Positions 1 through 11,888 of a stretch of DNA of 41,547 nt are shown one piece after another (position 1 is the stretch's first letter; the number at the start of each line of letters is the position of its first letter). The notes beneath the pieces are model-generated. The model was not told the origin of the DNA, did not search any database, and worked only from the letters and a program-made list of their open reading frames with translations. Where the stretch lies: positions 1 to 41,547 of the forward strand of contig JAISWR010000050.1 in the NCBI GenBank assembly GCA_031270985.1, written 5' to 3'. The position numbers and the translations under genes are program-made. The DNA is from Bacteroidales bacterium. Lineage in GTDB: Bacteria > Bacteroidota > Bacteroidia > Bacteroidales > UBA4181.

Positions 1-233
1 GCAGGCTGCAATGTCTGCGCACTCACCACATAGGACTGAAACCACATCGTCTCGCCGATGTAGTAACCCGTGTTGTCGAAATGCAGATACACCTTCTCCT
101 GAGGGTACAGGTTGGAAAAGGAATTGATGTTCCGAGCAAAGGTTTGCAGGCGCTGCACGGCGTCGGACTGCTGCGCCGGCAGCAGAACCGCCCAACAAGC
201 AAGTAATATGAACAATATAATGCGAAGTCTCAT
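1..233 (-). CDS. Surface/periplasmic protein with MG2-like N-terminus (partial, runs off left edge)
   Basis: Only the first 77 codons are present, starting at the ATG at 233-231. The product opens with a basic, hydrophobic signal peptide (MRLRIILFILLACWAVLLP, then AQQ) and continues into YPQEKVYLHFDNTGYYIGET followed by MWFQSYVV. That phrase is typical of the macroglobulin-like (MG2) first domain of large Bacteroidetes proteins that often also carry a TonB plug domain. The protein is probably exported to the outer membrane or periplasm, but its role is unknown. It begins 11 bases after the stop of a C-terminal protein remnant on the same strand. The family assignment rests on the short conserved phrase only. 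Confidence 0.6.
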   Translation of the reverse strand, partial: MRLRIILFILLACWAVLLPAQQSDAVQRLQTFARNINSFSNLYPQEKVYLHFDNTGYYIGETMWFQSYVVSAQTLQP

Positions 234-244
234 TATCCAAATCA

Positions 245-482
245 TTAATTCCATTCATCTTCCACGGCAACATATTTCCAATCCGCTGTTCGCCCATTGC
301 TCCGGAAATCCGTCAACTGACGCCGGATGCGGTATCTCGGATAATCATTCTCGATCGCAATTGGATGGTCACAACTTGCGGACAGGGTCTTGGAACGTTC
401 GTCAAAATGTAAGAAAATATCGTCGGGATTGATGTTGCTGATGCGCTGCTCTACGTCATCCACCAATATCAGTGCATCGCTG
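245..482 (-). pseudogene. C-terminal remnant of a carboxypeptidase-regulatory-like surface protein
   Basis: An open frame of about 78 codons runs from just after an in-frame TGA to a TAA at 247-245. It has no convincing ATG; the first possible start is a TTG near 466. It reads through SNINPDDIFLHFDERSKTL and HPIAIENDYPRYRIRRQLTDF. This resembles the block 'NP..L.F......L.A.a..PI.IEN...YrI...L..F' of Bacteroidetes proteins with an N-terminal carboxypeptidase-regulatory-like domain. It therefore seems to be the tail of a longer gene that lost its 5' part. The stretch upstream to the tRNA (about 483-630) shows no gene. A genuine small protein with a TTG start cannot be excluded. Confidence 0.4.
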
Positions 483-630
483 TTGTTATTAACTCAAGTT
501 TCCCACCTTATTAAATAGTGATTATCTGTCAAATATTTATAGTTTATGGATAGACACTAAAAGATATGGTTACATGCAAATAAAAAACAGAGAAGCCTAC
601 TTTCCCCAGTAAATCATTCTCTTCCACCGG

Positions 631-704
631 TAGCGAGATGGGGGATTGAACCCCAGACCTCATGATTATGAATCATGCGCTCTGACCAGCTGAGCTACCT
701 CGCC
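631..704 (-). tRNA. tRNA-Met (anticodon CAU)
   Basis: A full cloverleaf can be folded on the minus strand. The acceptor arm is GGCGAGG pairing with TCTCGCT, the D arm contains AGCTCAGCTGGTCAGAGC, the anticodon loop is TTCATAA with anticodon CAT, and the T arm carries GGTTCAATCCC. The discriminator base is A and CCA is not encoded. The elongator Met type is most likely; a CAU tRNA-Ile with modified C34 cannot be fully excluded by eye. Confidence 0.92.
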
Positions 705-780
705 GTTGCTTTTGCAGGTGCAAAGATAATGCTTTTTTAATCGAGCGACACATTTTTACGCCAAAAACAGTTTTTTTTTG

Positions 781-788
781 TATTTTTG
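781..788 (+). promoter_or_regulatory. Putative -7 box of cysS promoter
   Basis: TATTTTTG matches the Bacteroidetes -7 consensus TAnnTTTG and ends 29 bases before the cysS ATG. No good TTG element is seen at the expected upstream spacing, so support is partial. Confidence 0.35.
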
Positions 789-817
789 AGGCGTTTTTAC
801 GTGTTGAATTATCTGGA

Positions 818-2287
818 ATGGAACACCCCTTATACGTCTATAACAGCTTGTCTCGCAGGAAAGAACAGTTTGTTCCGATGAATCCGCCTCATGCGGGACT
901 GTACGTCTGCGGTCCCACCGTGTATGGCGATGCACATCTGGGACATGCGCGTGCAGCCGTCACGTTCGACCTGCTGTACCGATACCTGTCCTATATCGGT
1001 TACAAAGTGCGCTACGTGCGCAACATCACCGACGTGGGGCATCTGGTCAACGATGCGGACGCGGGCGAGGACAAGATTGCGAGAAAGGCGCGGCTGGAAC
1101 AGTTGGAACCAATGGAAGTGGTGCAGCATTTCACCAACCGCTACCATCACAACATGCAACAGTTGAACGTATTGCCGCCAAGTATCGAACCTCATGCGTC
1201 GGGACACATCATTGATCAGATACAACTGATACGGAAGATTCTGGATGCCGGATATGCTTACGAAAGCAACGGTTCCGTGTATTTCGACCTCGACAGGTAT
1301 GCCAAAAAACACCCCTACGGCACACTTTCCGGCAGGGTGCTGGATGACCTCTATTCGCAGTCGCGCGAACTGGACGGACAGGACGAAAAACGTTTCCCGT
1401 TGGATTTTGCCCTGTGGAAAAAAGCCCTGCCGGAACATATCATGCGCTGGCAGTCGCCGTGGAGCGACGGTTTTCCGGGCTGGCATCTCGAATGTACGGC
1501 AATGAGCACCAAATATCTGGGTGAAACCTTCGACATACACGGTGGCGGCATGGACTTGCTGTTCCCGCACCACGAGTGCGAAATTGCACAGTCTGTCGCT
1601 GCGCTGGGACACGAATCGGTACGTTACTGGATGCACAACAACATGATTACCGTCAACGGAAAGAAAATGGGCAAGTCGTTGGGCAATTCCGTCACGCTCA
1701 ACGAGTTTTTTGAAGGCGCACACCCGTTGCTCGAAAGGGCTTACAGCCCGATGGCGATACGGTTCTTCATCCTGCAAGCGCACTACCGCAGTACGATTGA
1801 TTTCAGCAACGGCGCGTTGCAGGCATCCGAAAAAGGGTTGCAGCGACTGATGGAGGGGATGAAGACTCTGGACAATTTGCCGGCGTCGAAGAACAGTTCA
1901 ATCGACATCGGCGACATTGGGCAAAAGTGCCATGCCGCCATGAACGACGACCTGAACAGCCCGATGGTCATCGCTCACCTCTTCGACGGACTGCGTATCA
2001 TCCATCTGGTGAATGACGGCAAGGAAACCCTCTCCGCTGCCGACCTGCAACGCCTGAAAGAGGTGTACCACCGTTTCGTGGAGGACATACTCGGCATGAA
2101 CAGCGACCAGCCATCCAACCGGCAAACAGACCTGCTGAACGGGCTGGTGAACTTCATGCTGGACATGCGACAACAAGCCAAAGCCAACAAAGATTTTGCC
2201 ACTTCCGACAATATCCGCAACATGATGAACCGTCTGGGCATTGAGGTGAAGGACAAAAAAGACGGCTTTGAGTGGAGCATCAAATGA
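818..2287 (+). CDS. cysS: Cysteinyl-tRNA synthetase
   Basis: The 489-residue product is a class Ia aminoacyl-tRNA synthetase that charges tRNA-Cys with cysteine in the cytoplasm. The N-terminal active site reads [20 protein letters not shown], with the first zinc-ligand cysteine and the HIGH motif as [14 protein letters not shown] and HHECEIAQS supply the other typical zinc ligands. The signature loop is KMGKSLGNS, a KMSKS variant that is common in this family. A helical anticodon-binding region fills the last 130 residues. Length is normal. The ATG at 818 lies 29 bases after a TAnnTTTG box and fits the family N-terminus. The gene stands alone, convergent with the following GH97 gene. Confidence 0.97.
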   Translation: MEHPLYVYNSLSRRKEQFVPMNPPHAGLYVCGPTVYGDAHLGHARAAVTFDLLYRYLSYIGYKVRYVRNITDVGHLVNDADAGEDKIARKARLEQLEPMEVVQHFTNRYHHNMQQLNVLPPSIEPHASGHIIDQIQLIRKILDAGYAYESNGSVYFDLDRYAKKHPYGTLSGRVLDDLYSQSRELDGQDEKRFPLDFALWKKALPEHIMRWQSPWSDGFPGWHLECTAMSTKYLGETFDIHGGGMDLLFPHHECEIAQSVAALGHESVRYWMHNNMITVNGKKMGKSLGNSVTLNEFFEGAHPLLERAYSPMAIRFFILQAHYRSTIDFSNGALQASEKGLQRLMEGMKTLDNLPASKNSSIDIGDIGQKCHAAMNDDLNSPMVIAHLFDGLRIIHLVNDGKETLSAADLQRLKEVYHRFVEDILGMNSDQPSNRQTDLLNGLVNFMLDMRQQAKANKDFATSDNIRNMMNRLGIEVKDKKDGFEWSIK

Positions 2288-2301
2288 TTCGGCACTGCCC
2301 C

Positions 2302-2325
2302 TTCGGTGATGCCTTCATCACTGAA
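2302..2325. terminator. Hairpin between convergent cysS and GH97 genes
   Basis: A ten-base-pair stem (TTCGGTGATG with CATCACTGAA, one G-T pair) closes a CCTT loop in the short space between the two converging stops. There is no clear U tract on either side, so its role as a terminator is inferred from position. Confidence 0.3.
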
Positions 2326-2383
2326 AGCACATTGGTGAAAAGCGCCTGACTGCGTATAGGATAAGGCGCCCTTGCCTCTATGG

Positions 2384-4672
<2,289 letters not shown>

Positions 4673-4674
4673 TC

Positions 4675-4698
4675 AAAAAACTGTTTTTACGGTTTTTT
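4675..4698 (-). terminator. Possible weak terminator after the GT4 gene
   Basis: AAAAAAC and GTTTTTT arms flank a ten-base loop and overlap the stop codon of the glycosyltransferase gene. The stem is almost all A-T, so this is only a candidate. Confidence 0.22.
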
Positions 4699-5879
4699 TA
4701 AAGTCGGGGCGGTACGGATACGGTTGTTTTTGCGGCAACGGATTTGGTTTTTTCATACAGTTCCATCATCTGTTCCGCAAAATATTCCCACGAAAAGCGC
4801 TGTTTTTCGGTTTTCATGTTTTCGGCAAACCGTTTCAGGTTATTTCCCGTAAAGGCTTTTTCCATTGCTTCCGACAGTTGGCGGGCATCTGGAGGGACGA
4901 CATAACCTGCTTTGTCGTCGGTCACTATTTCCGCAAGACCGCCTACGCGGGTGACAATCATCGGAGTTTCAAAATGGTAGGCGATTTGTGTTACTCCGCT
5001 TTGAGTAGCGCTTTTGTAAGGCTGCACCAGCATGTCAGCCAGCGAAAAATAGTATTTTACCTCGTTGTCTTTGATAAATCTGTCGTGCAGGATGATGTCT
5101 TCACGGATACCCAGTCGTTCCATTCTGTCCAAATATTTCGATGGGTCGGTATAAAACTCGCCGGCAACAATCAGTTTCCGTCCCGCCGTTCCACCCTGTT
5201 GCCGCCACATCGCCCATGCGTCGAGCATCAGGTCAAGCCCTTTGTAGGGACGTATCAATCCGAAAAAAAGCAGATACTGGTGGTTGGGGTCGAGATGCAG
5301 GCGAAGACAGGCTTCTTCGCGGGTAACGCGTTCGCCGAAATTGCTGAACAGCGGATGCGGAGCAAACACGGCGGGACGGGACGTGAACCTGTCGAGGTCA
5401 TCCTTTACCTGCTGCGACATATACAGGAATCCGTCCACGGAACGCACAAAGTAGCGTGTCAGGAGGGCATCGTAAAAATGTTGTTCGTGCGGCACCACAT
5501 TGTCCACGTTTGCCAATACAGTGGTATGGCGGTTTTTTCGCGCCAAACGGCACACCATGCCCAAAGACGGCGATAAAAAGGGCGTCCAGTAGCGCACAAT
5601 CAGCATGTCGGGCTGCATCCTGCGGATGCGGATACCTGTCCGTATCCAGTTGAAGGGATTGACGGAGTTCAACAGCCGTATGATGCGCAGACCGTCAGGC
5701 GGCGGTGATTCCGAAAACTGCGTTTTCCCGGGAAACAGCAACTGAGGGTATTGCAACGTGAAGGTTGCTATCTGCACGTCTTCGCCACGCGCTGTAAAAC
5801 TACGCGCCAGCATCTCGGTGAATGAAGCCAGCCCTCCCCGATAGGGATATGCCGGCGCTAAAATTAAAATACGGAGCAT
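4698..5879 (-). CDS. Glycosyltransferase family 4 protein (GT-B fold)
   Basis: The 393-residue cytoplasmic enzyme probably transfers a sugar from a nucleotide-sugar donor to a glycan or lipid. The N-terminal Rossmann domain starts LRILILAPAYPYRGGLASF, typical of GT4. The C-terminal domain carries LLFFGLIRPYKGLDLML, LIVAGEFY and the donor-site region YKSATQSGVTQIAYHF followed by VTRVGGLAEIV. In the last segment the E of the usual EX7E motif is not obvious. No membrane helix is seen. It starts 28 bases after the stop of the LtaS-like gene on the same strand, so the two are likely one operon and may act on the same envelope glycan or glycolipid. Donor and acceptor are unknown. Confidence 0.88.
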   Translation of the reverse strand: MLRILILAPAYPYRGGLASFTEMLARSFTARGEDVQIATFTLQYPQLLFPGKTQFSESPPPDGLRIIRLLNSVNPFNWIRTGIRIRRMQPDMLIVRYWTPFLSPSLGMVCRLARKNRHTTVLANVDNVVPHEQHFYDALLTRYFVRSVDGFLYMSQQVKDDLDRFTSRPAVFAPHPLFSNFGERVTREEACLRLHLDPNHQYLLFFGLIRPYKGLDLMLDAWAMWRQQGGTAGRKLIVAGEFYTDPSKYLDRMERLGIREDIILHDRFIKDNEVKYYFSLADMLVQPYKSATQSGVTQIAYHFETPMIVTRVGGLAEIVTDDKAGYVVPPDARQLSEAMEKAFTGNNLKRFAENMKTEKQRFSWEYFAEQMMELYEKTKSVAAKTTVSVPPRL

Positions 5880-5907
5880 AGGGGAAATGTAAAAATTGTT
5901 CCGGTAT

Positions 5908-7854
5908 TCATGGCTCTACGGTTAATCGGTTAGCGATCATACGCTCCGCATATTGCTGCATGCGGGCTTTGATTCGGTTTTCCGTTTCGGACGTAGGTGG
6001 TATTTCGCGTATCAGGTTATGTTGCAGACGGATGTCATGAACAAAGTCATAAACGGATATGATTTTTTGTTCATCAAACTGATACATGTAGTTTCCTTCA
6101 AAATATTGAAATACGGGCTTGTGGTACATCATGGCGCAATTGACTGTTGCGGAGTCGAGCAGATTTTTCCCGAAAGCCAGAAACGGACGGTCGTAATTCA
6201 GATAACCCAATACGGTGGGCATAATATCGGTCTGCTGGGCAATCTTTTTGATTCGTCCTTTCAGGCGACCGTCCGGTTGATAAAACACGATGGGGACTTT
6301 GTACATTCCGGCGTCATTCTTGTATTCGCCGTGCATCATTTCGTTGGTGTGGTCGGCGGTAATAACAAAGAGCGTATGTCCAAACCAAGGCATTCGGGAA
6401 GCGGTTTCGAAAAAACAGCGCAGTGCGTAGTCGGAGTATTCCACGCATTTGTAAATGGGATGGTTGCCTTTTTTATCCGTAAAACGGGAGACGTATTTAC
6501 GGGGAACGCGGAACGGATGATGTGACGACGCCGAAAAGACAGTCGTCATAAACGGTTGTCGGAAGGTATTCATTTTTTGGGCGAAGAACCGGAAAAATTC
6601 TTCATCCCAGACAGCCCACGTACCGTCGAAATCGCTCTTGTTGTCGTATTTGTCCATACCGAAATAATCCTTGTAGCCCGAGACGTTGGCAAATGCCTGA
6701 AAACCCATCGACCCACCGGGTGCGCCATGGAAAAAGGCGGTGTAATATCCTTTTTTGCCCAGTTCACCGGCTATTCCCGAAACGTCGTTGGACGAGCAGG
6801 AGGTAAGAAAATACGGCTCATAGAAAGCCGGAATGCTCGACAAAACGGAAGGCATAGCATCAATGGATTTACGCCCGTTGGCAAAGGAGTACTCAAAGGT
6901 CAACCCTTCGCGGATCAGCGAATCCAGAAACGGGGTATAACCCCTGTAAGCGCCGCCATCCAATTCCCTGTTCAGTTCGCCGACATATTCGGCCGAAAAA
7001 CTTTCCATGATGAAAACGACCACATTCAGGTTGTTAAATGCGCCGGAAGGTTTGGGATAAACGACAGGATTGAATACCGCGTCAAGTTCTTCGGCGGTAT
7101 TGAAATATCGCGGATTGGTGAAACTTCGCTTTCCGATGGTGCGATAGACGCAAAAAGGCGTGTTGAGCACAATATAGGCTTCATTCGCTCTATTGACGTA
7201 TTGGTTGGCATTACTCAGCGTAACAGGTCTTACGTGAACGCCAGCCCCACCCCTGACGATTATCACGAAACATACCGCAAACACCGGCAAAACAAGCGTG
7301 TGGCGGACATAATACCATACGTTTGCCCGAACGTTTTTTACCGCAACCGGACGTCTGTAGAGCAACAACAGCAGGCAGACCATAACAGCGCCAAACAGTG
7401 AAACATACCAGTATCCGACAATGCTTGTCCCGATAATTTTCAGAATATTATTTTCGTTTGCAAATTCGTTGAAAATAGATATTGTGGTACGACGCCCCGT
7501 AAACCGGTAATAAACCATATCTCCGCAATTGGCGAGCAACGCCAAACTGTTGGTGACGATGAAAATCCATTTCGCAACCGTTTGGTATTTCCTGTTTGCC
7601 CTGAAAGGAACGGGAAACAGCATCAGCAGGAAATAAAGCAGGTTGGTGTACAAAACAGCCGTCAAGTCAAACTGGAGAGCGCCTCTGCAAAGATGCACGA
7701 AATGACCGAACGTCATGTCGGGAAAATGATCGGCATTGAACAGGTAAAAGGCGATACGGCACAGCATGAACAGCAACATCACCAACAGCGTGTTGTAAAT
7801 CGCACGAATAAAACAATCACGCTTTATCCAGTCAAAAAAACAGGTACGAAACAT
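5908..7854 (-). CDS. LTA-synthase-like membrane phosphotransferase/sulfatase-fold protein
   Basis: The 648-residue product has five N-terminal membrane helices (for example LLVMLLFMLCRIAFYLF and SLFGAVMVCLLLLLY) followed by a large periplasmic alkaline-phosphatase-superfamily domain, which is the layout of LtaS and OpgB-type enzymes. Metal-site elements are VVVFIMESFS, the nucleophile region NGRKSIDAMPSVLSS (serine where LtaS uses threonine) and VITADHTNE. Family members move phosphoglycerol, phosphoethanolamine or similar groups between lipids and glycans; the substrate here is unknown. The ATG at 7854 is preferred, because an upstream in-frame TTG at 7881 lies inside a -7 box. It precedes a GT4 gene in the same operon. 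Confidence 0.9.
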   Translation of the reverse strand: MFRTCFFDWIKRDCFIRAIYNTLLVMLLFMLCRIAFYLFNADHFPDMTFGHFVHLCRGALQFDLTAVLYTNLLYFLLMLFPVPFRANRKYQTVAKWIFIVTNSLALLANCGDMVYYRFTGRRTTISIFNEFANENNILKIIGTSIVGYWYVSLFGAVMVCLLLLLYRRPVAVKNVRANVWYYVRHTLVLPVFAVCFVIIVRGGAGVHVRPVTLSNANQYVNRANEAYIVLNTPFCVYRTIGKRSFTNPRYFNTAEELDAVFNPVVYPKPSGAFNNLNVVVFIMESFSAEYVGELNRELDGGAYRGYTPFLDSLIREGLTFEYSFANGRKSIDAMPSVLSSIPAFYEPYFLTSCSSNDVSGIAGELGKKGYYTAFFHGAPGGSMGFQAFANVSGYKDYFGMDKYDNKSDFDGTWAVWDEEFFRFFAQKMNTFRQPFMTTVFSASSHHPFRVPRKYVSRFTDKKGNHPIYKCVEYSDYALRCFFETASRMPWFGHTLFVITADHTNEMMHGEYKNDAGMYKVPIVFYQPDGRLKGRIKKIAQQTDIMPTVLGYLNYDRPFLAFGKNLLDSATVNCAMMYHKPVFQYFEGNYMYQFDEQKIISVYDFVHDIRLQHNLIREIPPTSETENRIKARMQQYAERMIANRLTVEP

Positions 7855-7878
7855 CCTTTCCAAAAGATTTTGCGCTTG

Positions 7879-7886
7879 CAAAAGTA
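7879..7886 (-). promoter_or_regulatory. -7 box for the LtaS-like/GT4 operon
   Basis: TACTTTTG on the minus strand matches TAnnTTTG and sits 24 bases before the ATG at 7854. No TTG at the right distance was found. It faces away from the identical box of trkH. Confidence 0.42.
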
Positions 7887-7909
7887 CATAAAAATTGGGA
7901 TAATTTGAC

Positions 7910-7917
7910 TACTTTTG
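7910..7917 (+). promoter_or_regulatory. -7 box for trkH
   Basis: TACTTTTG matches TAnnTTTG and lies 30 bases before the trkH ATG at 7948. It overlaps an apparent upstream TTG start, which argues against that start. Confidence 0.45.
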
Positions 7918-7947
7918 CGCCCAATTATTCAAAAACACACTTGCGCT

Positions 7948-9393
7948 ATGAACGTCCGCTTCATTCTGCATGTACTGGGGACTTTGCTGGCGGCAGAAGG
8001 CATTTTGATGCTGCTCCCTGCAGCCGTTTCGCTGATGTACGGCGAAGGGGATGCGGTATCTATTCTCGCCGCCGCACTGACAACGCTTGCAACGGGCGCA
8101 TCATTCCGTTTTTTTTTCAAAAGCGGTTCGCGTGAAATCGGCAAGCGGGAAGGACATGTCATTGTCAGCGCGGTATGGATTGTATTTACCGTGTTCGGTT
8201 CATTACCGTTCATTTTCAGCGGGCAAATACCGTCTGTTTCCGATGCGTTTTTTGAAACCATGTCGGGATTTACCACTACGGGAAGCACTATTCTCACAGA
8301 CATTGAACGGCTGTCGCACGGCATGTTATTTTGGCGATCGCTCATGCACTTTACGGGCGGACTGGGTATTCTGGTGATGGCTATCGCCATTCTGCCCGTT
8401 TTCGGCGTCGGCAGCATGAGCATCTATCAGGCGGAAACGTCCAGTGCCATTGCCGGCAACCGGCTCAGTCCGAAGATCAAGGATACGGCAAGGCACATCA
8501 CCCGCATCTATTTGTTTTTCAATGTTGCGTGCATGTTGTTTTATCTTCCGGAAATGGGTGTGTTCGACGCCCTTTGTCACGCATTTTCTACAACGGCTTC
8601 GGGTGGATTTTCCACCAAAAATGCCAGCATGGGAACTTATTCCGCTTATTCGCAGTATGTATCCGTAGCGTTCATGCTGCTGGCAGGCACCAATTTCACA
8701 TTGCTGTTTTACGCATGGAAACGGGATTTCCGCAAGCTAACCTCCAACGACGAATTCCGCTATTACCTTTCCATTGTACTTGTGGCGTCTCTGTTTATCT
8801 GTTGCTGGTTGCTGTTCGACGGCGCGGGCACGGAACGTTCCGTCCGTGAAAGTCTTTTCCACACAGTGAGCATCCTCACCACCACGGGATATGTGGTGAG
8901 CGATTATACGCTTTGGACGCCGCCGTTGTGGTTTGTGCTCTATCTTATATCATTCGTCGGCGGTTGCGCCGGATCTACGTCGGGCGGTCTGAAAGTGGTG
9001 CGTTTTGTGCTGCTCTCCAGAGCCATACCGGTGCAATTCAAACGGATTCTCCACCAAAGAGGCATGATTCAGGTGAAGTTGAACGGACAGAACGTATCCG
9101 ACGATCAATTGTTCCGTACGTTGTCGTTCTTCATGATATTTCTCTGCATTTTCACCGTCGGCGCATTAGTGCTGATGATATGCGGACTTGATTTTGTGTC
9201 GGCTGTAGGCGCAGCCATCGCGTGTTTGAGCAATTCCGGGCCGGGTTTGGGAATGGTTGGTCCGGCAGGGTCTTTCGCCGAAATATCCGCCGTCGGCAAA
9301 TGGGTGTGCTCTTTCATGATGCTGCTGGGACGCCTCGAATTGTACGCCGTGTTGATATTGTGTTCCCGCAATTTTTGGAAATCGGAAGGATAA
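7948..9393 (+). CDS. trkH: TrkH/KtrB-family potassium uptake channel subunit
   Basis: The 481-residue inner-membrane protein belongs to the SKT superfamily of K+ (or Na+/K+) transporters. The four pore repeats can be seen by their selectivity-filter segments: [32 protein letters not shown] and [11 protein letters not shown], each with the central glycine. About ten hydrophobic helices alternate with them. The partner TrkA/KtrA regulatory protein is not in this window. The start is set at the ATG at 7948, because a TTG start 33 bases upstream lies within the -7 box. folE follows after 22 bases and may be co-transcribed. Confidence 0.93.
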   Translation: MNVRFILHVLGTLLAAEGILMLLPAAVSLMYGEGDAVSILAAALTTLATGASFRFFFKSGSREIGKREGHVIVSAVWIVFTVFGSLPFIFSGQIPSVSDAFFETMSGFTTTGSTILTDIERLSHGMLFWRSLMHFTGGLGILVMAIAILPVFGVGSMSIYQAETSSAIAGNRLSPKIKDTARHITRIYLFFNVACMLFYLPEMGVFDALCHAFSTTASGGFSTKNASMGTYSAYSQYVSVAFMLLAGTNFTLLFYAWKRDFRKLTSNDEFRYYLSIVLVASLFICCWLLFDGAGTERSVRESLFHTVSILTTTGYVVSDYTLWTPPLWFVLYLISFVGGCAGSTSGGLKVVRFVLLSRAIPVQFKRILHQRGMIQVKLNGQNVSDDQLFRTLSFFMIFLCIFTVGALVLMICGLDFVSAVGAAIACLSNSGPGLGMVGPAGSFAEISAVGKWVCSFMMLLGRLELYAVLILCSRNFWKSEG

Positions 9394-9415
9394 TTTTACA
9401 TTTTACTTATATTAT

Positions 9416-9994
9416 ATGAATCAATCTCATGATATTGAGGAAATACAGCAGTTGTATGACAGGGTGTTGCAAATCATCGTGCCAGACCATCAGCGTGAAG
9501 GACTGTCCAAAACGTCGCTGAGGGTGGCAAAATCGCTGGAATTTCTTACCGGAGGCTATCAAATTGACCCGGAATCCATCCTCACTTCATCGGTGTTCCA
9601 TGAAGATTACCGCCAGATGGTGTTGCTGAAAGACATAGAAATGTATTCCATGTGCGAACACCACATGTTACCGTTTTTCGGGAAAGCGCACGTAGCCTAT
9701 ATCCCCGATGGAAGAATCACCGGGTTGAGTAAAATCGCCCGCGTGGTAGATGTCTTTTCGCGACGGCTGCAAGTGCAGGAGCGGCTCACGATGGAAATCC
9801 GGGACTGCATACAGAAGGCGCTCAATCCTATGGGAGTGGCGGTGGTCATCGAAGCGCAACATCTCTGCATGATGATGCGCGGGGTACAAAAACAAAATTC
9901 CGTCACTACGACTTCGGCATTCACCGGCGTGTTTCTGAAAGATCATCGCACCCGCGAGGAATTTATCCACCTCATCGGCGAGAAACTGCACTGA
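9416..9994 (+). CDS. folE: GTP cyclohydrolase I
   Basis: The 192-residue enzyme converts GTP to 7,8-dihydroneopterin triphosphate, the first step toward tetrahydrofolate and a branch point for queuosine precursors. The zinc ligands are Cys80 and His83 in MCEHHMLPF and Cys151 in HLCMMMRGV, with the same 3 and 71 residue spacing as E. coli Cys110, His113 and Cys181. [19 protein letters not shown] is the family signature and [12 protein letters not shown] lies in the substrate pocket. Length is normal for the bacterial T-fold enzyme. It follows trkH by 22 bases on the same strand. Confidence 0.97.
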   Translation: MNQSHDIEEIQQLYDRVLQIIVPDHQREGLSKTSLRVAKSLEFLTGGYQIDPESILTSSVFHEDYRQMVLLKDIEMYSMCEHHMLPFFGKAHVAYIPDGRITGLSKIARVVDVFSRRLQVQERLTMEIRDCIQKALNPMGVAVVIEAQHLCMMMRGVQKQNSVTTTSAFTGVFLKDHRTREEFIHLIGEKLH

Positions 9995-10070
9995 TTGAGC
10001 TTGACGACAGTTTCCCGCGTATTCCCGCTATCGAACAATTGATTTTATAATGCGTTTGCAAAAAGATTAG

Positions 10071-10553
10071 GTGTATTATTCAAAAATATACGATATTTGC
10101 AAAAAAAATAACGTGGATATCAATTTATCCGTTTTCAAGCACAGTGTGGATATTCAGATAAGGTTCGGCGATATTGACCGGAACGGACATGTATCCAATA
10201 CCGTTTATCCGGCGTATTACGATTTCGGCAAGGTGCAATATTTCAACGCCGTATTGGGTGATATGGACTGGGGAGAAGAGGGGTTAATCATGGCGTCCAT
10301 CAAAACGGACTACCTGAAACCCGTTTACCTGAACACGAAAATTTCCGTTCTCACAAGGGTGGCATGTATCGGCAACAAAAGCCTGAACATGGAGCATTGC
10401 ATTGTGGAGCGCGACACGGGCGTCGTCATGTCCGTGTGTACGACGGCGTTGGTGTGTTTCGATTACTTGAGCGGCGAGAGCATTCCCGTTCCGGAACGTT
10501 GGAGGGAAAATATCAAGGATTATGAGCGCAACGATGATTTGTCTGCAGGGTAA
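10071..10553 (+). CDS. Acyl-CoA thioesterase of the 4HBT hotdog family
   Basis: The 160-residue cytoplasmic protein has the hotdog-fold signature [20 protein letters not shown], with the catalytic-type Asp, followed by the central helix and beta strands ([14 protein letters not shown]). Members hydrolyse acyl-CoA or acyl-ACP thioesters; the substrate is unknown. The start is uncertain. The GTG at 10071 gives 160 residues, while a GTG at 10113 gives 146 and fits the usual family N-terminus ([11 protein letters not shown]) better. The gene overlaps the next peptidase gene by 32 bases, so translation is probably coupled in a thioesterase-peptidase-plsY operon. Confidence 0.82.
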   Translation: MYYSKIYDICKKNNVDINLSVFKHSVDIQIRFGDIDRNGHVSNTVYPAYYDFGKVQYFNAVLGDMDWGEEGLIMASIKTDYLKPVYLNTKISVLTRVACIGNKSLNMEHCIVERDTGVVMSVCTTALVCFDYLSGESIPVPERWRENIKDYERNDDLSAG

Positions 10554-11262
10554 CATCTCCATGCGCGCCGAACCTTCCGAAAAGAGCGAAATGGTGTCCC
10601 AGTTGCTTTTCGGGGAATCGTTCGTCGTGCTACAAACGGACGGCAAATGGATTCGTATCCGTTCTGAAGCAGACGGTTACGACGGATGGGTATCGGCAAA
10701 CACGGCGGCATTGTGTGCGGAAGCGCCCTTCCGACAGCCTTTGCATGTGCTTACCGCGCCGCTTACCGTTTGCCGTGTGACGCCCGGCGGAGAAACGCTG
10801 TATCTTGCCGGTGGCAGCCTGTTTTCTGCCGTGCCGTTTACCTGTGCAGGCAAAACCTATGCCCCCGACATTTCCGAAATGCCTGCCGCGGATGATGTTG
10901 TGGCATTGGCGCGGCAATATTCCGGAGCGCCTTATTTGTGGGGAGGAAAAACGGTTTTCGGAATAGACTGTTCGGGACTGGTACAAATCGTTTGGCGCAT
11001 GATGAACAAATGGCTGCCCCGCGACGCCAGCCGGCAAGCTCAATGCGGCACGGCGGTCGTTTTTGAAGACGCATCCAAAGGCGATACGGCATTTTTCTGC
11101 GACGCCGAAGGACGGGTGATGCATACGGGCATCCTCTGCGGAAACGATACCGTTATCCACGCTTCAGGATGCGTCCGTATTGACCGCTTCGACAGGAAAG
11201 GTATTTTCAACCTGTCCCGACAAAGTTATACGCATCAATTACATTCAATCAGAAGAATATGA
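10522..11262 (+). CDS. NlpC/P60 (C40) peptidase with SH3-like domains, probably cytoplasmic
   Basis: The 246-residue product has one or two bacterial SH3-like domains in the first 115 residues ([29 protein letters not shown]). An NlpC/P60 domain follows with YLWGG, catalytic Cys150 in GIDCSGLVQ, His201 in MHTGIL and a second histidine in VIHASG. This layout is that of gamma-D-glutamyl-L-diamino-acid endopeptidases that cut peptidoglycan stem peptides, as in YkfC. No signal peptide is seen, which suggests recycling of imported muropeptides in the cytoplasm rather than wall cleavage. The ATG at 10522 lies inside the thioesterase gene, and the stop overlaps plsY by four bases. Confidence 0.9.
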   Translation: MSATMICLQGNISMRAEPSEKSEMVSQLLFGESFVVLQTDGKWIRIRSEADGYDGWVSANTAALCAEAPFRQPLHVLTAPLTVCRVTPGGETLYLAGGSLFSAVPFTCAGKTYAPDISEMPAADDVVALARQYSGAPYLWGGKTVFGIDCSGLVQIVWRMMNKWLPRDASRQAQCGTAVVFEDASKGDTAFFCDAEGRVMHTGILCGNDTVIHASGCVRIDRFDRKGIFNLSRQSYTHQLHSIRRI

Positions 11263-11888
11263 ATCTCAATTATTTTTTGGCAGTCGGCGCGTACATGGTG
11301 GGGTCTATACCTTCCGCAGTGTGGATAGGGAAAGCGGCGTGCGGAGTGGACGTCCGCGAGCACGGGAGCAAAAACGCCGGCGCTACCAATACCATGCGTG
11401 TGTTGGGCGTCAAGACGGGCATCCCCGTCCTGCTGATAGACATACTGAAAGGATTTGTCGCCGTTAAACTTGCGTTGTATTCGTCACATGCGGCGGGCAG
11501 TAACGTTTATGTTAATTTTCAGTTGGTGCTGGGCGTGTGTGTCGTGCTGGGACACGTATTCCCCGTATTTGCGGGATTTCGCGGCGGCAAAGGCGTGGCA
11601 ACCATTGTAGGCGTGCTCCTGGCGTTGCATTGGCAGGCAACCCTCATAGCCGGCGGCGTGTTCCTGTCGACGCTGTTCATATCCAGATATGTTTCCGTCA
11701 GTTCGCTGATGATGGGTATTTCTTATCCCGTATCCATTATCGCCGTTTTCAAAACCGAATTTATCTCTCTGAAGCTTTTTTCGATAGTGGTATGCATTCT
11801 GCTGTTTTTCACCCACCGTAAAAATATTTACAGGCTGTTAAAAGGGGAAGAACACAAAGCCGACTTTTTGTTCAAACGTTCGAAGTGA
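11259..11888 (+). CDS. plsY: Glycerol-3-phosphate acyltransferase PlsY
   Basis: The 209-residue inner-membrane enzyme transfers the acyl group from acyl-phosphate to glycerol-3-phosphate, the first step of phospholipid synthesis. The three PlsY motifs are present: [27 protein letters not shown] and [17 protein letters not shown]. Several hydrophobic helices separate them. Its start overlaps the peptidase stop in an ATGA arrangement, so translation is coupled. The 3' end overlaps the convergent hemA by 17 bases, leaving no room for a separate terminator. Confidence 0.96.
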   Translation: MNLNYFLAVGAYMVGSIPSAVWIGKAACGVDVREHGSKNAGATNTMRVLGVKTGIPVLLIDILKGFVAVKLALYSSHAAGSNVYVNFQLVLGVCVVLGHVFPVFAGFRGGKGVATIVGVLLALHWQATLIAGGVFLSTLFISRYVSVSSLMMGISYPVSIIAVFKTEFISLKLFSIVVCILLFFTHRKNIYRLLKGEEHKADFLFKRSK

